From the NCBI GenBank assembly GCA_030645955.1, contig JAUSMR010000055.1, positions 1 to 7,997 of the forward strand: a DNA stretch of 7,997 nucleotides, given 5' to 3'. This DNA comes from Gallionella sp. GTDB lineage: Bacteria > Pseudomonadota > Gammaproteobacteria > Burkholderiales > Gallionellaceae. Position numbers and translations under genes: made by a program. Numbering within the stretch: the first letter of the stretch is position 1; each line of letters starts with the position of its first letter. Shown piece by piece: positions 1-7,474 of the stretch. The notes beneath the pieces were generated by a model. It saw nothing but the letters and a program-made list of their open reading frames with translations. It was not told the DNA's origin and made no database searches.

Positions 1-775
1 TCAGCGCCAGCGCCGCGCCCAGCGGCCAGTTCAGCTCATGCAGGTACTCGTCATAGACCACCGTGGACACCATCTTGAGCCGCCGCCCGCCCAGCAAACC
101 CGGGATGGCGAACGCGCTGGCACTCAGGCCAAACACGATCAGGCTGCCTGACAGAATGCCCGGCATCACCTGCGGCAGCACGATGCGGCGCAAGGTGGTG
201 AAGTGCGAGGCCGAGAGCGACAGCGCGGCGTCTTCCACCCCGGCGTCGAGTTTTTGCAGCGAGGTCCAGACCGGGATCACCATGAAGGGCAACATCACAT
301 GCACCAGGGCAATGATGACGGCCGCCTCGGTATAGAGAATGCGCACCGGCCCCAGGCCGACGGCCTGCAGCGCCTGGTTGATGACGCCCTGGGGTCCGAG
401 CAGCATGCTCCAGCCAAACGCCCGCACCACCACCGATACCAGCAGCGGCGCCAGCACCACCAGCAGAAAGATCGAGCGCCACGGGTTGCCCATGCGGCTC
501 AGCACATAGGCCTCGGGCGCACCGATGGCCAGACAGATCAACGTGGTGAGGCCGGCAATCCAGAAGGTACGCCAGAAGATACCGTAGTAGTACTCGTCCG
601 TCAGCACCGCCGCGTAGTGCGCCAGCGTAAATTCATTCTTGACACCGGTGGCGTGATCGAACACATTGAACGACAGCACCGCGGTCAGCCCCAGCGGCAC
701 CAGCAGCAGGCAGCCGAACAAGACCAGCGCCGGCGCGGACAGAGCCCAGGGGGTCGAGACCGCGCGCGCGCTCAT
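1..775 (-). CDS. ABC transporter permease, PotB-like, partial (3' end outside window)
   Basis: This is an inner-membrane permease subunit of a binding-protein-dependent ABC importer. Reading the minus strand from the ATG at 775-773 gives 258 open codons to the window edge, so the C-terminus is missing. The first residues are MSARAVSTPWALSAPALVLF. Hydrophobic segments lie near residues 11-37, 68-90, 101-125, 150-170 and 207-228. The cytoplasmic EAA loop that contacts the ATPase is at about 181-206 (EDAALSLSAS, then RRIVLPQ); the usual glycine of the loop is replaced by serine. The start overlaps the ATPase stop by ATGA, indicating translational coupling. The fold resembles the polyamine/PotB and putative spermidine-putrescine permeases, but the substrate cannot be told from sequence; opines, phosphonates or other small compounds are possible. 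A second permease and a binding protein probably follow to the left. Confidence 0.88.
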   Translation of the reverse strand, partial: MSARAVSTPWALSAPALVLFGCLLLVPLGLTAVLSFNVFDHATGVKNEFTLAHYAAVLTDEYYYGIFWRTFWIAGLTTLICLAIGAPEAYVLSRMGNPWRSIFLLVVLAPLLVSVVVRAFGWSMLLGPQGVINQALQAVGLGPVRILYTEAAVIIALVHVMLPFMVIPVWTSLQKLDAGVEDAALSLSASHFTTLRRIVLPQVMPGILSGSLIVFGLSASAFAIPGLLGGRRLKMVSTVVYDEYLHELNWPLGAALAL

Positions 776-1818
776 GGCAACACCCGCAACGAGCCGGCGG
801 CCCACGCCAGGCCGGTGCGGCCCTGCTCCGCCAGCGGCACGGCGTCGCCATTGGGGCAGCTCACCGTCAGGTCACCGACCGGGGTGCTGAGGTGGTAAAG
901 CCATTGGCTGCCCAGAAAAAAGCGCTCGCTGACGACGCCATCGAGCTGCCCTTGTCCGGCGGGCACGAAGCTGATTTTTTCCGGCCGCAAACTCAAAGTC
1001 ACCTCGCCGCCCGAAGCCAGGCCCGCGCCGTCCACCTCGACCTGCACGCGGCCCAGATCAATTTGCGCGCGGACGCCGGTGCGGTTCACCCGGCCCGAGA
1101 TCAGATTGGCCTTGCCGACAAAGGTGGAGATGAATTTCGTCTGCGGCTGCTCGTACAACTTGTAGGGTGCATCAATCTGCGTCGCCCGGCCGGCCTGCAT
1201 CACCACGACCCGGTCGCTGATGGACATGGCCTCGGTCTGGTCGTGCGTGACCATGATGGTGGTGGTGCCGACCTTGCGCTGGATTTGGCGCAGCTCGAAC
1301 TGCATTTCTTCGCGCAGCTTGGCATCCAGATTGGACAGCGGCTCATCCAGCAGCAGCACCGGCGGCTCGATCACCAGCGCCCGTGCCAGCGCCACGCGCT
1401 GGCGCTGGCCGCCAGACAACTCACGCGGGTAACGCCCGCTGTGCTGCTCCAGATGCACCAGGGCCAGCGCGGCCTTGACGCGCTCCTGCCGCTCGGCTTT
1501 GGGCATGCGCCGCATCTCCAGTCCAAAGCTCACGTTGTCAAACACGCTCATATGCGGAAACAGCGCGTAGCTCTGGAACACGATGCCCAGGCCGCGCGAG
1601 TTGGGTTTGGCATGGGTGATGTCGCGCCCGTCCAGCAGGATCTGGCCACTGCTGACCTCGGCGAAGCCGGCAATCATTTGCAGGGTCGTCGTCTTGCCGC
1701 AACCCGAGGGGCCGAGCAGCGACACGAATTCGCCCTTTTGCACGCTCAGGCTCATGCTGTCCACGGCACAGGTCGGGCCATAGAACTTGGACACATCGGC
1801 AAGCGTCAGGAAAGACAT
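772..1818 (-). CDS. ABC transporter ATP-binding protein, PotA-like with TOBE domain
   Basis: This is the ATPase subunit that drives the importer whose permease follows. The protein is 348 residues, usual for PotA/UgpC/FbpC-type ATPases. Visible motifs: Walker A GPSGCGKTT at 36-44, Q-loop glutamine at about 82, signature LSGGQ at 134-138, Walker B VLLLDEP at 154-160 with catalytic Glu159, D-loop SNLD and H-loop His192. The C-terminal portion (about 235-345, with a RPEKISF segment) is a TOBE-type regulatory domain. The start at 1818 is chosen because AAGGAG lies seven bases upstream and because the family begins just before the LADVSKFYG strand; an upstream ATG at 1866 would add 16 residues with no family support. 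The stop overlaps the permease start by ATGA. The gene faces away from the IclR regulator, which suggests control by it. The substrate is not determinable. Confidence 0.95.
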   Translation of the reverse strand: MSFLTLADVSKFYGPTCAVDSMSLSVQKGEFVSLLGPSGCGKTTTLQMIAGFAEVSSGQILLDGRDITHAKPNSRGLGIVFQSYALFPHMSVFDNVSFGLEMRRMPKAERQERVKAALALVHLEQHSGRYPRELSGGQRQRVALARALVIEPPVLLLDEPLSNLDAKLREEMQFELRQIQRKVGTTTIMVTHDQTEAMSISDRVVVMQAGRATQIDAPYKLYEQPQTKFISTFVGKANLISGRVNRTGVRAQIDLGRVQVEVDGAGLASGGEVTLSLRPEKISFVPAGQGQLDGVVSERFFLGSQWLYHLSTPVGDLTVSCPNGDAVPLAEQGRTGLAWAAGSLRVLP

Positions 1819-1834
1819 CAAAAAACTCCTTCTC
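1816..1834 (-). promoter_or_regulatory. Ribosome-binding site and start of the ABC ATPase gene
   Basis: On the minus strand AAGGAG is followed by seven bases (TTTTTTG) and ATG. This strong Shine-Dalgarno sequence decides between the ATG at 1818 and the in-frame ATG at 1866. Confidence 0.75.
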
Positions 1835-1923
1835 ATCACACACACCAACAGGCCAGGCAGTTGCACTGTGTCGCGGTGATGTCAGGCAAATGATGTTTTA
1901 AAGGAAACCTGTCGTCAACGGTG

Positions 1924-2010
1924 TATTCCACTAAACGACATTTATTTGTAATTTATTCCATCAAACGGAATAACTGTAGTAAATTACGAAAAATGATTCC
2001 ATCAAAAGAT
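1924..2010. promoter_or_regulatory. Putative operator cluster between ABC operon and IclR gene (three ATTCCA-N2-AAA motifs)
   Basis: The motif ATTCC-A-N2-AAA occurs at 1925-1935, 1955-1965 and 1996-2006. The middle copy is the left arm of a perfect palindrome, TTATTCC (1953-1959), seven bases, GGAATAA (1967-1973). The first copy has the same left arm but a decayed right arm. The third overlaps the IclR start codon. The first two copies are exactly 30 bp apart, close to three helical turns. Known IclR-family regulators bind such short inverted repeats between their own gene and a divergent target, so autoregulation plus control of the transporter operon is the likely role. This is inferred from position and symmetry only. 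Confidence 0.55.
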
Positions 2011-2835
2011 ACATTGAAAGCAGAAGGACCTGGCGTCGGCGGACTGGAGCGCGCCTTTGCGATCATTCGCCTGCTCGCCCAAGCCAGTGCCGAAGGCGTG
2101 CGCGTGACCCAAATCGCCAAGTCGGTGGGACTGACCCAAGCCACGGTTCACCGCACGCTGCAGGCCTTGATCGCCCAAGACATAGTGGAGCAGGACGAGC
2201 GCAGCAAACACTATCGCCTGAGCATCGGGTTTTTCGTGCTGGCCGCCCGCGCCGGCAACCCGATGAACCTGCGCGAGCTGTGCCGCCCGACCCTGTTGCG
2301 CCTGTGCGCCAGCCTGGGTGACACCATTTTTTTGCTGGCGCGCAGCGGTTTCGACGCCGTCTGCCTGGACCGCAGCGAAGGGCCGTTTCCGATCCGCTCT
2401 TTCACTGGCGACATCGGCGGGCGCGTCGCTTTGGGCATTGGGCAAGGCAGCCTGGCGATACTGGCTTTTCTGCCCGAGGCCGAGCGCGAAGAAATCATCC
2501 GCTTCAACCTGCCGCGCGTGCGCGAATTGGGCGTGTTTGACGAGGTCTACCTGCGCACCGAGATCGAGCACGTGCGCGAGCTCGGCTACGCCGGGCGCAA
2601 CACTGGTTTGCTCGAAGGCATGGCCGGTGTGGCCGTCCCGGTCTGTGACCACGAGGGGCGCGCCGTGGCTGCCTTGAGCGTGGGCACCATCGCCGCCCGC
2701 CTGAACCCCGAGCGCCTGCCCACGGTGGTGGCCTTGCTCAAGCGCGAGGCGCAGGCAATCAGCCCGAAAATCAATCCCTTCGACCCGACGCTGCGCCGGC
2801 CGGTGCAGAGTTTGGCGGCCTTGTCGCCCAATTGA
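1993..2835 (+). CDS. IclR-family transcriptional regulator
   Basis: This is a cytoplasmic DNA-binding regulator of 280 residues, normal for the family. The N-terminal winged helix-turn-helix covers about 15-80, with the recognition region VTQIAKSVGLTQATVHRTL at 38-56. The IclR effector-binding domain follows at about 90-258, containing segments typical of the family such as GRVALGIGQGSLAILAFLP and the C-terminal GYAGRNTGLLEGMAGVAVPV. I place the start at the ATG at 1993, although no good Shine-Dalgarno precedes it. A GTG at 1921 would add 24 residues without family resemblance and run through the operator motifs. It is divergent from the ABC importer genes, the usual arrangement of an IclR regulator with its target. 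The ligand is unknown; it may be the importer's substrate or a breakdown product. It has no evident link to the CRISPR genes downstream. Confidence 0.93.
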   Translation: MIPSKDTLKAEGPGVGGLERAFAIIRLLAQASAEGVRVTQIAKSVGLTQATVHRTLQALIAQDIVEQDERSKHYRLSIGFFVLAARAGNPMNLRELCRPTLLRLCASLGDTIFLLARSGFDAVCLDRSEGPFPIRSFTGDIGGRVALGIGQGSLAILAFLPEAEREEIIRFNLPRVRELGVFDEVYLRTEIEHVRELGYAGRNTGLLEGMAGVAVPVCDHEGRAVAALSVGTIAARLNPERLPTVVALLKREAQAISPKINPFDPTLRRPVQSLAALSPN

Positions 2836-2881
2836 GCGGGTCAGCAAATGGTGTTGGTTGCATGAAATCTGTGGCGCTATG

Positions 2882-2934
2882 TTTTTTATAGCTACCTACG
2901 CTTGATTGACGAGGGCTAGAGGTCGATTAAGCCC
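2882..2934 (+). repeat. Dispersed intergenic repeat, copy 1
   Basis: The segment has ATAGCT at 2888-2893, ACGC at 2898-2901 and CTAGAGG at 2916-2922. A second element in the same orientation at 7599-7649 keeps ATAGCT, ACGC, CTA-N-AGG with identical spacing (22 bases from ATAGCT to CTA in both). The form matches an intergenic repeat I remember from many Comamonadaceae genomes, usually lying just after stop codons. It lies about 50 bases past the IclR stop. Its function is unknown. Confidence 0.5.
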
Positions 2935-2935
2935 A

Positions 2936-2966
2936 TAAAAGACGAAAGCCGCATATAGCGGCTTTC
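2936..2966 (-). terminator. Rho-independent terminator of the tracrRNA
   Basis: A perfect 9-bp stem, GAAAGCCGC (2944-2952) with GCGGCTTTC (2958-2966) and a five-base loop, is followed on the minus strand by GTCTTTTA. On the plus strand no T-run follows, so the terminator serves leftward transcription. In type II-C tracrRNAs such a 3' terminal hairpin is part of the mature RNA. Confidence 0.75.
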
Positions 2967-3028
2967 CATTTGGTGCATCTTTCAGCTTGTTAGCGTTCAG
3001 AGCGCATATCCCAATCGATAAGTGCTTG
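2936..3028 (-). ncRNA. tracrRNA for type II-C Cas9
   Basis: This is the trans-activating RNA, read leftward. The anti-repeat at 3018-2997 is perfectly complementary over 22 bases to the repeat-like unit near 7487-7508 (core GAGCGCATATCCCAATCG). After it come the bases AACGCTAACAAGCTGAAAGA and then TGCACC, resembling the CTGAAAAGATGTGCC stretch after the anti-repeat in the Neisseria meningitidis tracrRNA, and finally the 9-bp terminal hairpin with a T-run. A weak -10 (TATGCT, minus strand 3040-3035) puts the 5' end near 3028, about 93 nt in all; no good -35 was seen, so the 5' end is approximate. It lies immediately upstream of cas9 and is transcribed away from it. Its role is to pair with crRNA, form the RNase III substrate and fold into the Cas9-binding scaffold. 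Confidence 0.8.
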
Positions 3029-3054
3029 AACTTTAGCATACAACCGGTTACAAA
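3026..3054 (+). promoter_or_regulatory. Candidate promoter of the cas9-cas1-cas2 operon
   Basis: TTGAAC (3026-3031) and TACAAA (3049-3054) are separated by exactly 17 bases, each matching four of six sigma-70 consensus positions. Transcription would begin near 3061, giving a leader of about 20 bases. The site overlaps the 5' end and -10 region of the divergent tracrRNA, so the two transcription units may interfere or be co-regulated. Confidence 0.45.
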
Positions 3055-3070
3055 CAGGCCTTATAAAAAA

Positions 3071-3084
3071 GGGAGGTAAACATG
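3071..3084 (+). promoter_or_regulatory. Ribosome-binding site of cas9
   Basis: GGGAGG at 3071-3076 is five bases before the ATG at 3082. It is a strong site and fixes the cas9 start. Confidence 0.8.
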
Positions 3085-6000
3085 CCGGCATTGCGCTACA
3101 GGCTTGCGCTTGATTTGGGTTCGACTTCACTTGGTTGGGCCATGATCCGGCTCAATGCAGAAAGTCAGCCGTGTGCTGTGATCAAGGCGGGGGTTCGCAT
3201 CTTTTCTGATGGGCGCAACCCAAAAGACGGCTCATCACTGGCCGTGACCCGCCGCGATGCGCGATCCATGCGTCGTCGCCGTGACCGCCTGCTCAAACGT
3301 AAGGCGCGCATGATCCGCTCGCTCGTTGAGCACAATTTCTTTTCTTCTGAAGAAGTTCAACGCAAGGCATTGGTCACTTTGAATCCCTACACCTTGCGAG
3401 CAAAAGGACTCGATGCAGCCCTCACAGCGGCAGAATTTGGTCGGGCACTGTTTCACATCAACCAGCGCCGTGGTTTCAAGAGCAATCGCAAGACGGACAA
3501 AAAAGACAACGACAGCGGCGCGCTGAAAACCGCTATCAGCAAGCTACGCGAATCCCTCAAAACCGAGAACTGCCGCACGGTGGGAGAGTGGCTGCATAGA
3601 CGAGATTTAGCTGATCTGACCGTCCGGGCGCGGTACCGCCAAAACAAAGTCATCAAGGACGATGGCAAAACGAAAATCTACAAGAGTTACGACCTGTACA
3701 TTGACAGAGCCATGATCTCAGATGAGTTTGACGCGCTGTGGCACAAACAGGCCGAGTTCAATCCTGCGCTGTTCACCGAGGCAGCCCGCGCCGATCTGAA
3801 AGACGTGCTGTTGCATCAGCGCCCGCTCAAGCCTGTCAAGCCAGGACGCTGCACCTTCATGCCTGATGAAGAACGTGCACCCTTGGCTTTGCCCAGCACG
3901 CAACGCTTTCGCATGTACCAGGAAGTCAACAACCTGCGCATCTTGCGAGCAGGCCTAAAGGAAGAGGCACTCACACTGCAACAACGCGACGACCTGATCA
4001 AGGCCCTGGAGGCCAACAGCAAACGCACTTTCACGCAAATCAAGACGCTTCTCAAAACGGGTGGCGCGGTGCAGTTCAATTTTGAAGACCCGAAACGACA
4101 GGAACTCAAAGGCAATGTCACCAGCGCAATCCTGAGCCGGGCCGAACACTTTGGCGCTGCGTGGTTTACGTTCAATGAGGCGAAGCAGGACGAAATCGTG
4201 CTGCAACTCGTCGGGCAAGAAAACGAAGCAAAACTCGTGCGCTGGCTGCAAGAACAAACGGGTATTGACGAACGTCGGGCTGACGCTATCGCCAACGCAG
4301 GACTGCCCGAGGGCTATGGCAGCCTCTGCGCCAAGGCGCTGGCGCGCATTCTTCCCGAGCTCCGCAGTGACGTGCTGACCTACGACAAGGCGGTACTGGC
4401 AGCGGGCTTTGATCATCACAGCAACATCAGTGCAGCCGCGACAGGCGAAATTTTGATGGCACTGCCCTACTATGGCCAACCCTTGCAGCGCCATGTTGGC
4501 TTTGGCACCAACGACCCCAAAGACAACGATGAAAAGCGCTACGGCAAGATCGCCAATCCCACAGTCCATATCGGTCTGAACCAAATACGCCTGGTGGTCA
4601 ATGCGCTGATCAAGCGATATGGGCACCCCAGCGAAGTCATCGTCGAGGTCGCACGGGAACTTAAACAAAGCAAAGACCAGCGCGACGACGAGAGTAAACG
4701 GCAGGCGGACAACCAGCGTAGAAATTTGCGTCTGCGTGCTGACATTGCAGGCACGCTTGCCATTAGCCCTGAGCGCGTCAGGACGGCGGATATTCAGAAG
4801 ATGATTTTGTGGGAAGAGTTGAGCAGCAATATCGCAGACCGCCGTTGCCCCTACTCTGGCGTGCAAATCAGCGCGAACATGCTGCTGAGTGACCAGGTTG
4901 AAATCGAACACATCCTGCCATTTTCAGAAACACTGGACGACAGCCTGAATAACAAAACCGTCGCCTTGCGACAAGCCAACCGGGTCAAAGGCAACCGTAC
5001 ACCCTGGGACGCGTTTGGCACGCAACCCACGGCAGGATTCGAGTACGCGGGTATGCTGGCGCGCGCAGAGCTGATGCCAAAATCCAAACGCTATCGTTTT
5101 GGCGAAGATGCCATGAAACAATGGCTCAAGGAAGATGCCGGCTTTTTGCCTCGCGCACTCAACGACACCCGCCACATGAGCAAAGTGGCCCGTGAATACA
5201 TGAGCTTGGTGTGCCCGCAAAACACCCGCGTCATTCCTGGACGCATGACAGCGATGCTGCGCGGCAAGTTTGGTTTGAATGATGTGCTGGGCGTAGACGG
5301 GCTCAAAAACCGCAACGACCACCGTCACCATGCAGTAGATGCCTGCGTCATTGCCGTCACTGACCAGGGCTTGCTGCAACGCTTCGCCCAAGCCAGCGCC
5401 AGCGCGCGGGAACAGCAACTCAACCGTTTGGTAGAAAACATGCCCTTGCCGTGGGACAACTACCGGGAGCATGTGCAACGCGCAATAAGCAACATCTGGG
5501 TCAGCCACAAGCCTGACCACAGCCATGAGGGAGCCATGCACAACGACACTGCCTATGGCCTTTTGGGCAATGGTCGGGTAAGCGTGCACAAAACTGTGGA
5601 TGGTCAGCGTCAACGCATTGAAGACAATCTCAAGGTCATTGAGTTCACCAACACCAAAGCTGTGGCACGCCATGGTGTCTTGCCCAACGGGGAGCCGCGA
5701 CCCTACAAAGGCTACAAAGGGGACAGCAATTACTGCATCGAAATTGTGCGCAACGAAAAGGGAAAGTGGGAAGGTGAGGTCATTTCCACTTTTGAGGCTT
5801 ATCAATTGGTGCGAGAACATGGAGTGGCGCGGCTGCGGCATTCGACTTTGAGTGTGAGCGGGAGGCCCTTGGTGATGCGGTTGATTTTGGATGACTCTGT
5901 CCGTCTGGAAATCGACGGAACAATTCGCACGATGCGCGTCGCAACACTGAGCGGAAATGGACAGGTGTTCATGGCCGACACTCAAGAAGCCAACGTGGAC

Positions 6001-6132
6001 TCGCGAAATCGAGATAAAAGTGAGCCGTTCACCTATATTTCAAAGATGGCTGGCTCCTTTCAGAAAATAAAGGCCCGTCGTATCACCATCTCCCCCATCG
6101 GCGAACTCTGCGACGGTGGGTTCAGGGAGTAA
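3082..6132 (+). CDS. cas9: CRISPR-associated endonuclease Cas9, type II-C
   Basis: This is an RNA-guided DNA endonuclease of 1016 residues, within the compact type II-C size range (about 980-1100). Domains: RuvC-I at the N-terminus, LALDLGSTSLGWA, with catalytic Asp11; arginine-rich bridge helix at about 57-80 (RRDARSMRRRRDRLLKRKAR); REC lobe at about 85-480; RuvC-II VIVEVARE with Glu522; HNH at about 575-650 with EIEHILPFS, His610 as catalytic base and Asn633 in NRVKGN. The residue before the histidine is Glu609 where N. meningitidis Cas9 has Asp; I believe other II-C proteins share this. RuvC-III is HRHHAVDA with His750 and Asp753. The region from about 800 to the C-terminus holds the wedge and PAM-interacting domains; the PAM cannot be predicted. 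No frameshift or loss of a catalytic residue is seen, so the nuclease appears intact. The stop is five bases before cas1, whose ribosome-binding site lies inside the end of cas9. Confidence 0.97.
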   Translation: MPALRYRLALDLGSTSLGWAMIRLNAESQPCAVIKAGVRIFSDGRNPKDGSSLAVTRRDARSMRRRRDRLLKRKARMIRSLVEHNFFSSEEVQRKALVTLNPYTLRAKGLDAALTAAEFGRALFHINQRRGFKSNRKTDKKDNDSGALKTAISKLRESLKTENCRTVGEWLHRRDLADLTVRARYRQNKVIKDDGKTKIYKSYDLYIDRAMISDEFDALWHKQAEFNPALFTEAARADLKDVLLHQRPLKPVKPGRCTFMPDEERAPLALPSTQRFRMYQEVNNLRILRAGLKEEALTLQQRDDLIKALEANSKRTFTQIKTLLKTGGAVQFNFEDPKRQELKGNVTSAILSRAEHFGAAWFTFNEAKQDEIVLQLVGQENEAKLVRWLQEQTGIDERRADAIANAGLPEGYGSLCAKALARILPELRSDVLTYDKAVLAAGFDHHSNISAAATGEILMALPYYGQPLQRHVGFGTNDPKDNDEKRYGKIANPTVHIGLNQIRLVVNALIKRYGHPSEVIVEVARELKQSKDQRDDESKRQADNQRRNLRLRADIAGTLAISPERVRTADIQKMILWEELSSNIADRRCPYSGVQISANMLLSDQVEIEHILPFSETLDDSLNNKTVALRQANRVKGNRTPWDAFGTQPTAGFEYAGMLARAELMPKSKRYRFGEDAMKQWLKEDAGFLPRALNDTRHMSKVAREYMSLVCPQNTRVIPGRMTAMLRGKFGLNDVLGVDGLKNRNDHRHHAVDACVIAVTDQGLLQRFAQASASAREQQLNRLVENMPLPWDNYREHVQRAISNIWVSHKPDHSHEGAMHNDTAYGLLGNGRVSVHKTVDGQRQRIEDNLKVIEFTNTKAVARHGVLPNGEPRPYKGYKGDSNYCIEIVRNEKGKWEGEVISTFEAYQLVREHGVARLRHSTLSVSGRPLVMRLILDDSVRLEIDGTIRTMRVATLSGNGQVFMADTQEANVDSRNRDKSEPFTYISKMAGSFQKIKARRITISPIGELCDGGFRE

Positions 6133-6137
6133 CCATC

Positions 6138-7067
6138 ATGATCGGTCGCATCGTTGAAGTGGCCGACGACCGGCGACATCTATTCATGTCGCGCGGATTC
6201 ATGGTGGTACAAGACACCGACGGCGAGCGCAAAGAGCTGGGCCAAGTTCCGCTGGACGACATAGCCGCCGTTATCGCCAATGCTCACGGTCTAAGCTACA
6301 CCAACAACCTGTTGGTGGCACTGGCCGAGCGCGGCGCGCCCTTTGTGCTGTGCGCCGCCAATCACAATGCCGTAGGCATGTTGTTGCCGATAGACGGCAA
6401 CCACCATCAAGGCAAACGTTTTGATGCCCAACTGGAAGCCACTAAGCCAACCACTAAACGACTATGGGCCGAGGTAGTACGTGCCAAACTAGAGCAACAA
6501 GCTGCTGCGCTGGAGGCCATGGGAGGCCCCACTGCCCCACTCACGGCGTTGGTCAGCAAAGTGCGATCGGGCGACCCCGACAACCTGGAGGCCCAAGGCG
6601 CTAGGCGCTACTGGGGCTTGCTGTTTGGCGACAAGTTTCGGCGTGATCAAGACGCTGGCGGGCTCAATGCCATGCTCAACTATGGCTATACCGTATTGCG
6701 TGCCGCGACAGCCCGCGCCGTGATTGCGGCGGGACTGCATCCCACACTAGGCCTGCATCACAGCAACGACAGCAATCCAATGCGCCTGGTGGACGATTTG
6801 ATGGAACCGTTTCGGCCCGTGATTGATCTGAAAATTTGGCAGCTACGCCGCAATGGCGAGGCTGAAATAACTTCTGATACAAAGCGTGCATTGGTTCGCA
6901 CGCTTTATGACGACATGCAAACCGATGTGGGCGCAACACCTGTGATGGTGTGCGTGCAAAAGCTGGCGACGTCACTGGCGCAGGTGTATCTGGGTGAGCG
7001 CGAAAAACTAGATTTACCGCTACCAGGTTTACCCTTGGCGCTGGCGGCAGCGCTCAACGACGAATAG
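6138..7067 (+). CDS. cas1: CRISPR-associated integrase Cas1, type II
   Basis: Cas1 is the metal-dependent integrase that, with Cas2, inserts new spacers into the array. The protein is 309 residues, normal for type II Cas1. An N-terminal beta domain (about 1-85) precedes the helical catalytic domain. The likely metal-binding residues are visible: Glu151 in NLEAQGARRYWG, His208 in LGLHHSNDSNPMRLVDD, and Glu223 in LMEPFRPVID; the His-to-Glu spacing of 15 agrees with Streptococcus pyogenes Cas1. The start is five bases after the cas9 stop; GGGAG at 6125-6129, inside the end of cas9, serves as its ribosome-binding site, so translation is coupled. It appears intact, implying the adaptation machinery was under selection until recently even though no array with spacers is seen here. 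Confidence 0.97.
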   Translation: MIGRIVEVADDRRHLFMSRGFMVVQDTDGERKELGQVPLDDIAAVIANAHGLSYTNNLLVALAERGAPFVLCAANHNAVGMLLPIDGNHHQGKRFDAQLEATKPTTKRLWAEVVRAKLEQQAAALEAMGGPTAPLTALVSKVRSGDPDNLEAQGARRYWGLLFGDKFRRDQDAGGLNAMLNYGYTVLRAATARAVIAAGLHPTLGLHHSNDSNPMRLVDDLMEPFRPVIDLKIWQLRRNGEAEITSDTKRALVRTLYDDMQTDVGATPVMVCVQKLATSLAQVYLGEREKLDLPLPGLPLALAAALNDE

Positions 7068-7082
7068 CCAAGTGAGCCAATC

Positions 7083-7409
7083 ATGTTGTCAGGATACAGA
7101 CTGATGTGGGTCGTCGTGATGTTTGACTTACCCGTGATCGAGAAGGTCGAACGAAAAGCGGCAACAGCTTTCCGTAATTCGCTTCTGGATATGGGCTTTG
7201 CAATGTCACAGTTTTCTGTCTACATGCGTTTTTGCACGAGTCAAACTCAAATTGACACCTATGGAAAACGTGTTGAAAATGCGTTACCAGAAGGCGGCAA
7301 AGTAAATATCCTTCAATTCACCGACAAACAGTACGAACGCATCATCTCGTTTCACGGAAAAGCCAAACAGCCCGCCAATAAAACGCCAGATCAGTTCGAT
7401 CTTTTTTAG
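7083..7409 (+). CDS. cas2: CRISPR-associated protein Cas2, type II
   Basis: Cas2 is the small dimeric protein that bridges two Cas1 dimers in the spacer integration complex. It has 108 residues. The ferredoxin-like first strand ends in WVVVMFDLPV with the conserved acidic residue Asp15; a second strand FSVYMRF is characteristic of type II Cas2, and the C-terminus KTPDQFDLF is of the kind seen in type II-C Cas2. The start is 15 bases after the cas1 stop, with only a weak ribosome-binding site (GTGAG in the gap). As last gene of cas9-cas1-cas2 with no csn2 or cas4, it marks the locus as subtype II-C. The stop TAG lies in a T-run, but no plus-strand terminator is obvious directly after it. Confidence 0.95.
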   Translation: MLSGYRLMWVVVMFDLPVIEKVERKAATAFRNSLLDMGFAMSQFSVYMRFCTSQTQIDTYGKRVENALPEGGKVNILQFTDKQYERIISFHGKAKQPANKTPDQFDLF

Positions 7410-7439
7410 AATTCATCGTGATTTTCAAACCCCAGAAAG

Positions 7440-7468
7440 CAAAAAACCCCTTGACGAATCAAGGGGTT
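7440..7468 (-). terminator. Strong minus-strand terminator after the repeat unit
   Basis: A perfect 10-bp stem, AACCCCTTGA (7445-7454) with TCAAGGGGTT (7459-7468), closes a CGAA tetraloop. On the minus strand it is followed by an uninterrupted run of T (complement of 7441-7446). On the plus strand the stem is followed only by TTATCAC, so it would end leftward transcripts such as a pre-crRNA; it might also stop cas operon transcription weakly. It lies six bases beyond the 3' end of the inferred repeat. Confidence 0.75.
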
Positions 7469-7474
7469 ATCACA

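Noticed and set aside
203..898. Long open frames on the plus strand opposite the ABC permease and ATPase genes
   Set aside because: They are antisense shadows in GC-rich coding DNA; their translations are low-complexity and rich in Arg, His and Gln, while the minus-strand reading gives clear family motifs.
1890..1918. ABC operon promoter with TTGACG (minus strand 1918-1913) as -35
   Set aside because: The -35 is good, but no acceptable -10 lies 16-18 bases downstream, so I did not list it as a feature.
1921..1992. N-terminal extension of the IclR gene from a GTG at 1921
   Set aside because: The added 24 residues have no IclR-family character and the stretch holds the operator motifs; the ATG at 1993 gives a normal-length protein.
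2002..2847. Minus-strand open frame across the IclR gene
   Set aside because: It is the antisense of a confident IclR gene and has no domain-like features.
3955..5985. Two long minus-strand open frames opposite cas9
   Set aside because: They are antisense to a fully supported Cas9 with all catalytic motifs; their translations show no recognisable family.
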